Under the pieces are notes generated by a model. That model searched no databases, was not told the origin of the DNA, and worked only from the letters and a program-made list of their open reading frames with translations. Position numbers and translations under genes: made by a program. From Streptomyces smyrnaeus (lineage in GTDB: Bacteria > Actinomycetota > Actinomycetes > Streptomycetales > Streptomycetaceae), in assembly GCF_017676345.1 (NCBI RefSeq), contig NZ_JAFFZM010000001.1:186001-250000 (forward strand): a stretch of DNA of 64,000 nt, read 5' to 3'. Of this stretch, positions 60,267 through 64,000 are shown piece after piece. Positions within the stretch are counted from its first letter, which is position 1, and the number at the start of each line of letters is the position of its first letter.

Positions 60267-61924
60267 CCACGGACAGCTCGGCCGGCGCCCAGGGCCCGCA
60301 CAGCGCCGCGGGACCGGCCGGAACTCCCGCACGGCGCCCGGTCCGTGCCGCTCCCGTCGTCCCTCGCCCGGTGTCCGGCGCGGGCGGCGAAGTCGACGGG
60401 CGGGCCGCAGCCGGCGGACCGGCCCCGGCCCTCTCGCTGCCGTCGGCCCGCACCCCGGTGCCGATGCCACCGGCCCGGTGCGCGGCGCGGCGCCCCCGGG
60501 CGGCCCTGCCGCTGGCCGCCGCCGATGTGGCGGGCACCGCAATCGCCGTACTGGCCTGCGCGGGGGCGGCCGGGGCGCCGCTGCTGCAGGCCGCCGCCTG
60601 CACGAGCCTGCCGGCCCTGTGTGCGCGAGCGGGCCTGTACCGGCCCGGGCTCGACCCCCGGGCGCTCGACGAACTCCCGGCGCTCAGCAGGCGGGTGGTC
60701 ATCGCCTGGTGCGTCGGTGTCACCGTGCTCGCCGCCTGCGACCGCACCGGGACGGTGAGCCTCAGCGGTCTGCTCGCCGGTATCGCCGCCAACGCGGTAC
60801 TGGTGTGCGCGTTCCGCGCGCTGGTGCACGCGGTGCGCCGCCGCCGGGGACGGAGCAGACCGCGTGCGGCACTGGTCGTGGGGCAGGGCGAGACGGCGCA
60901 GGCGGTGACCGCCGCGCTCGCGACACGCTCGCGGTACGGACTACGGCCCGTGGCACTGGTCGAGCCGGGCCCCACCGAGACAGCCGGCCCCGCCCGCCCG
61001 GACGGCACCCCCGACGCGCCGGACGCGCCGGAGGCCCCGGGCCCGGGAGATGACCTCGCCGAGCGGTCGCGGCTGCCCGTCGCCACCACCTTGGAGGAGG
61101 TGGTGCGGGATGTCACCCGCCACCGCGTGCGGGACGCCGTCTTCGTACGGTCGCCCTGGGAGGACCCGCACACCGCGGCGCTGGCCGTGCTGCTGGGCGA
61201 GCGCGGGGTGACCGGCTGGCTGGTACGGCCCGGCTGCGCGCTGGGCGCACACGGCGGACACGCCCTCCCGGGCCGCGAGCGCACGACCGACACGCACCTT
61301 TGGGGCTTCTCCTGCCGTCGGCTGGAACTGGAGTGCCCACGGCCGCGCACCGGCCGGCGCAAGCGGCTGCTGGACATCGCACTCGTGGCCCCTGCACTGC
61401 TGCTGGCGGCACCGGTGATGGCCGGTTGCGCACTGGCTGTACGGCTGCTGGACGGTCCCCATGTGCTCTTCCGGCAGGAGCGCATCGGACAGGACGGGCG
61501 CCCGTTCACCCTGCTGAAGTTCCGCACCGTACGCCCCACCGACGCACACGAGTCGGCGACCCGGTGGACCGTCGCGGGAGACGCGCGTACGAGCCGCGTC
61601 GGCAGACTGCTGCGCCGCACCTCGCTGGATGAGCTGCCGCAGCTGTGGAACGTGCTGCGGGGCGACATGAGCCTGGTCGGGCCGCGTCCGGAACGCCCCT
61701 ATTTCGTAAGCCGGTTCAGCAGGCTCCACGCGGGCTACGCGCAGCGGCACCGCGCCCCTGTCGGCATCACCGGGCTGGCGCAGATCCACGGGCTGCGCGG
61801 CGACACCTCCATCGCGGACCGGGCCCGGTTCGACAACCACTACATCGAGACCTGGTCGCTGTGGCAGGACGTGCGGATCATCTGCCGCACCGCCACCTCC
61901 CTCTTCCGGCTGGAGGGAAGGTGA
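60263..61924 (+). CDS. Polyprenyl glycosylphosphotransferase (WbaP/WcaJ type)
   Basis: The 553-residue protein has a disordered N-terminus (about 1-75), about four membrane spans (80-200), a Rossmann-like region (about 200-330) and a C-terminal bacterial sugar transferase domain (from about 360). That domain has RKRLLDIALVAPALLLAAP, FTLLKFRTVRP, SLDELPQLWNVLRGDMSLVG and PRPERPYF. It moves a sugar-1-phosphate to undecaprenyl phosphate and so starts each repeat unit. ATG 60263 overlaps the GT4 stop (ATGA). Confidence 0.94.
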   Translation: MTTDSSAGAQGPHSAAGPAGTPARRPVRAAPVVPRPVSGAGGEVDGRAAAGGPAPALSLPSARTPVPMPPARCAARRPRAALPLAAADVAGTAIAVLACAGAAGAPLLQAAACTSLPALCARAGLYRPGLDPRALDELPALSRRVVIAWCVGVTVLAACDRTGTVSLSGLLAGIAANAVLVCAFRALVHAVRRRRGRSRPRAALVVGQGETAQAVTAALATRSRYGLRPVALVEPGPTETAGPARPDGTPDAPDAPEAPGPGDDLAERSRLPVATTLEEVVRDVTRHRVRDAVFVRSPWEDPHTAALAVLLGERGVTGWLVRPGCALGAHGGHALPGRERTTDTHLWGFSCRRLELECPRPRTGRRKRLLDIALVAPALLLAAPVMAGCALAVRLLDGPHVLFRQERIGQDGRPFTLLKFRTVRPTDAHESATRWTVAGDARTSRVGRLLRRTSLDELPQLWNVLRGDMSLVGPRPERPYFVSRFSRLHAGYAQRHRAPVGITGLAQIHGLRGDTSIADRARFDNHYIETWSLWQDVRIICRTATSLFRLEGR

Positions 61925-63387
61925 GCGCGGTGGCCGAGAGCACCGCGCCGCCCTCGCGACCCGGACGGAGCGTGCTGTCCCTCGGGCTGTCCCACCTCGC
62001 CGCGCGCGGGCCCGCGGTACCCGTCGTGGTGACGGTGCTGCTGCTGTGCGTCCCGGCGGGCAGCGCCGGTCCGGGTGCACACCCCGGAGTGACCCCCGCG
62101 GATGTGTGCTCGGGCGTGCTGGTGGTCTGGTGCGCGGTCCGGCTGCTGCGCCGCAGTCCCCCTCGGCGGGCGACCGGGCGGCCCGCGCCACGCGCCCTGA
62201 CACCGCTCGCCGTGCTGGTGCTGGGCGCCCCCGCGGCGGCCTTCGCCGTGACGACCGCCGCCTCGGCCGACCCCGCGGCGAGCCTTCCGGGCTTCGTGCG
62301 CTACCTCCAGCTGTTCGTCCTGGTCCCGGGTGCGGTGCTGCTGTCGCTGCGGGACGCGCGCGACGCCCGGCTGGTGTGCGGGGCGGTGGTGCTGCTGGCG
62401 CTGATCGAGGGCGGCGTCGGCGTCGTGCAGGCCTGCACCGGTACCGGCGCCTCCTACCAGGGCGAGCACGTCCGCGCGGTGGGCACCTTCGGCGCGCTGG
62501 ACGTGATGGGCATGGCGACGGCCGTCTCGTACGGGCTGGTGACGGCACTGGCGTGCGGGCTCAACCCGCCCCAGAGCACCGGCCGGTGGCTGCGCCCCTG
62601 CGCGCTGGGCTGCGCCGTCGCGCTCGTCGTACCGCTGGCCCTCTCCTACAGCCGTGGCGCCTGGATCGCGACGGCGTCGGCGTGTCTGCTGCTGCTCGCG
62701 CTGCGCGGTGCCCGTACGACGGTGTGCGCGCTGGCCGCCGTGCTGGCCACAGGTGTGGTGCTGGTGGGCGGGTTGGGCGTGGCGACCCAGGAGTTGACCC
62801 AGCGGGCCCGCAGCATCACGGAGGTCTCCGACTCGCCGGACCGCTCCGTGACGGACCGGTACACCCTGTGGGGCGCGGCCGCGGACATCTGGCGGGAGTC
62901 CCCCGCCACCGGTGTCGGCCCCAAGGGGTTCCCCGAGCACCGCGACTCGCATGCGGCGTTGGAGCTGTCGTCCGGCAGCGACACGGCGGGCGCGGGAGTG
63001 CCCTTCCAGCGGGAGCCGCTGCTGTCACCGCACAACATGTATCTGCTCGTCCTCAGCGAGCAGGGACTGGTGGGCACGGTGGCGCTCGTCGGCTCCTGGG
63101 GCGCGCTGCTGGTGTGCGGGCTGCGGCGGCTGCGGGAGGCCCGGCGCGACGGCTTCGCCCGGCGCGCGGTCGACTGCGGTGCGGTGGCCACCGGCCTGCT
63201 GGTGTGGCAGGGCGTGGACTTCCTGTACGGGGACATCGGCGGCCCTTCGACCGTGCTGACCGCACTGGTGCTGGGAGTGGCCGCCTGGTGGGCGCTGTCG
63301 CCGGACGCCGGGGCGGAGACGGCAGGGCGGCGCACCGCCCGGCGGCTCGCCTCCGTGCCGTCGCCGGACAGGAGCCCCGCCCGGTGA
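61921..63387 (+). CDS. O-antigen ligase/polymerase (Wzy-like) membrane protein
   Basis: The 488-residue protein starts with GTG 61921, overlapping the previous stop (GTGA), behind GGAGGGAA. It has about eleven hydrophobic spans and the O-antigen ligase family (Wzy_C) pattern: SYSRGAWIATASACLLLLAL, a large external loop with WRESPATGVGPKGFPE, and SPHNMYLLVLSEQGLVG. In this setting it should polymerise the exported repeat units. Ligase and polymerase cannot be told apart by sequence alone. Confidence 0.88.
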   Translation: MSAVAESTAPPSRPGRSVLSLGLSHLAARGPAVPVVVTVLLLCVPAGSAGPGAHPGVTPADVCSGVLVVWCAVRLLRRSPPRRATGRPAPRALTPLAVLVLGAPAAAFAVTTAASADPAASLPGFVRYLQLFVLVPGAVLLSLRDARDARLVCGAVVLLALIEGGVGVVQACTGTGASYQGEHVRAVGTFGALDVMGMATAVSYGLVTALACGLNPPQSTGRWLRPCALGCAVALVVPLALSYSRGAWIATASACLLLLALRGARTTVCALAAVLATGVVLVGGLGVATQELTQRARSITEVSDSPDRSVTDRYTLWGAAADIWRESPATGVGPKGFPEHRDSHAALELSSGSDTAGAGVPFQREPLLSPHNMYLLVLSEQGLVGTVALVGSWGALLVCGLRRLREARRDGFARRAVDCGAVATGLLVWQGVDFLYGDIGGPSTVLTALVLGVAAWWALSPDAGAETAGRRTARRLASVPSPDRSPAR

Positions 63388-64000
63388 CCGGCCCCCGCCC
63401 CGCTCCCCTGCGACCGGTCCCTCCCCCGGCGGGCGGCCCGCCGACAGCGCCGGAGCGGCGACCGGAGTCCGCCCCGGGCAGGCAGCCGGAGCCCGCGCCG
63501 GGCAGGCAACCGGACGGCGCCGGCGAGGGGTCGACGCGGCTCGGCCGGTCCCTGGCCCGGGCCGCGGCCGTCACCGCCGGGCTGACGGCCGCCGGGTCGC
63601 TGTTCGGGCTGCTGCGGGACCAGGCCATCGCCCAGCTGTTCGGCGCGGACGCCGGCACCGACGCGTTCCTCGTCGCCTGGACCGTGCCCGAACTGGCCGC
63701 GACCCTGCTGATCGAGGACGCCATGGCACTGGTCCTCGTGCCCGCCTTCAGCCTCGCCCTCTCCCGCAGAGCGGCCGCAAGGGCCGGCGGGACGGAGGCG
63801 GACGGGACCGACCCCGTACGGGCGTTGGTGGCGGCCACGCTGCCCCGGCTGGCGCTGCTGCTGGCCTGCGCCGCCGGGCTGCTGGCGCTGAGCGCGCCGT
63901 ACGTCGTACGGGTGCTGGCGCCCGGCCTGCCCGACGCGGGCACCGCGGTCGACTGTCTGCGGCTGACCGCGCTGACCGTGCTGACCTTCGGCCTCGCCGG
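63384..64000 (+). CDS. MurJ/MviN-like flippase (partial, runs off window)
   Basis: GTG 63384 overlaps the polymerase stop by 4 bases (GTGA). The 205 residues visible begin with a Pro/Arg-rich cytoplasmic leader of about 50 residues. Then comes the MurJ-like start RAAAVTAGLTAAGSLFGLLR and the family stretch LFGADAGTDAFLVAWTVPEL, and further spans to the window end. MurJ-type MOP proteins move lipid-linked precursors across the membrane; in this operon the cargo is probably the EPS repeat unit. The C-terminal two thirds are outside the window. Confidence 0.9.
   Translation, partial: MTGPRPAPLRPVPPPAGGPPTAPERRPESAPGRQPEPAPGRQPDGAGEGSTRLGRSLARAAAVTAGLTAAGSLFGLLRDQAIAQLFGADAGTDAFLVAWTVPELAATLLIEDAMALVLVPAFSLALSRRAAARAGGTEADGTDPVRALVAATLPRLALLLACAAGLLALSAPYVVRVLAPGLPDAGTAVDCLRLTALTVLTFGLA

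Noticed and set aside
59483..61924. Long open frame giving a 260-residue N-terminal extension to the sugar transferase
   Set aside because: It overlaps the GT4 gene in another frame. The ATG at 60263 is coupled to the GT4 stop and gives the normal N-terminus.

Overview
The window is about 73% GC, with strong third-position GC bias, many GTG and TTG starts behind GGAGG-type ribosome binding sites, and many 4-bp ATGA or GTGA gene overlaps. The content points to a Streptomyces or close relative: a DUF5709 protein, a split LigD-type repair pair, a modular type I PKS, an AA10 lytic polysaccharide monooxygenase (LPMO) with a DasR-type operator, and a Wzy/MurJ-type exopolysaccharide locus. I saw no tRNA, rRNA, CRISPR array, insertion sequence or integrase. 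Both edges cut a gene: a DUF5709 protein at base 1 and a MurJ-like flippase at base 64000.

Layout. 1-4.6 kb (minus): DUF5709 protein, HAD phosphatase, Orn/Lys/Arg decarboxylase, DNA ligase and LigD-type 3'-phosphoesterase. 5-6.9 kb (plus): a double Nudix protein and a methyltransferase. 6.8-13.6 kb (minus): a single-module PKS (KS-AT-KR-DH-ACP) translationally coupled to a type II thioesterase. 13.7-20.8 kb (plus): VOC protein, glycerol-type aquaporin, secreted 5'-nucleotidase, a ferredoxin/MBL hydrolase, a PAP2-like membrane protein and a glutamate-cysteine ligase. 20.9-34.7 kb, mixed strands: NADP-type glutamate dehydrogenase, GH15 glucanohydrolase, CBS protein, GNAT, aldehyde dehydrogenase, a beta-helix-like membrane protein, SnoaL-like and 2'-5' RNA ligase-like proteins, a glutathionyl-hydroquinone-reductase-like protein, an alpha/beta hydrolase and an ascorbate-type PTS (IIAB plus IIC).

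34.9-40.5 kb: a baeRF-type release-factor homologue, a low-GC MFS exporter whose frame runs without a stop into the antisense of the baeRF gene, the LPMO, a polysaccharide deacetylase and an aminoglycoside-phosphotransferase-like kinase. 40.6-47.1 kb: a carbohydrate-use region with two FGGY kinases, a DeoR regulator, a histidine phosphatase, a zinc alcohol dehydrogenase, an Ogt-type DNA methyltransferase and a 39-residue peptide gene. 47.4-55.1 kb: one minus-strand block with several coupled junctions (GT2, GatZ-like aldolase subunit, transglutaminase-like protein, cupin, DegT aminotransferase, Eis-like acetyltransferase, DUF2064 transferase, methyltransferase). It looks like a sugar or aminosugar conjugate pathway that I cannot assign to a known product.

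55.4-64 kb: an atypical LuxR regulator, an SGNH hydrolase, a DUF1772 membrane protein, then an exopolysaccharide operon (GT4, polyprenyl sugar-phosphate transferase, Wzy-like polymerase, MurJ-like flippase) in which every junction is a 4-bp overlap. The main candidates for new biology are the 47-55 kb sugar block, the unusual KR/DH arrangement of the PKS and the MFS/baeRF junction.
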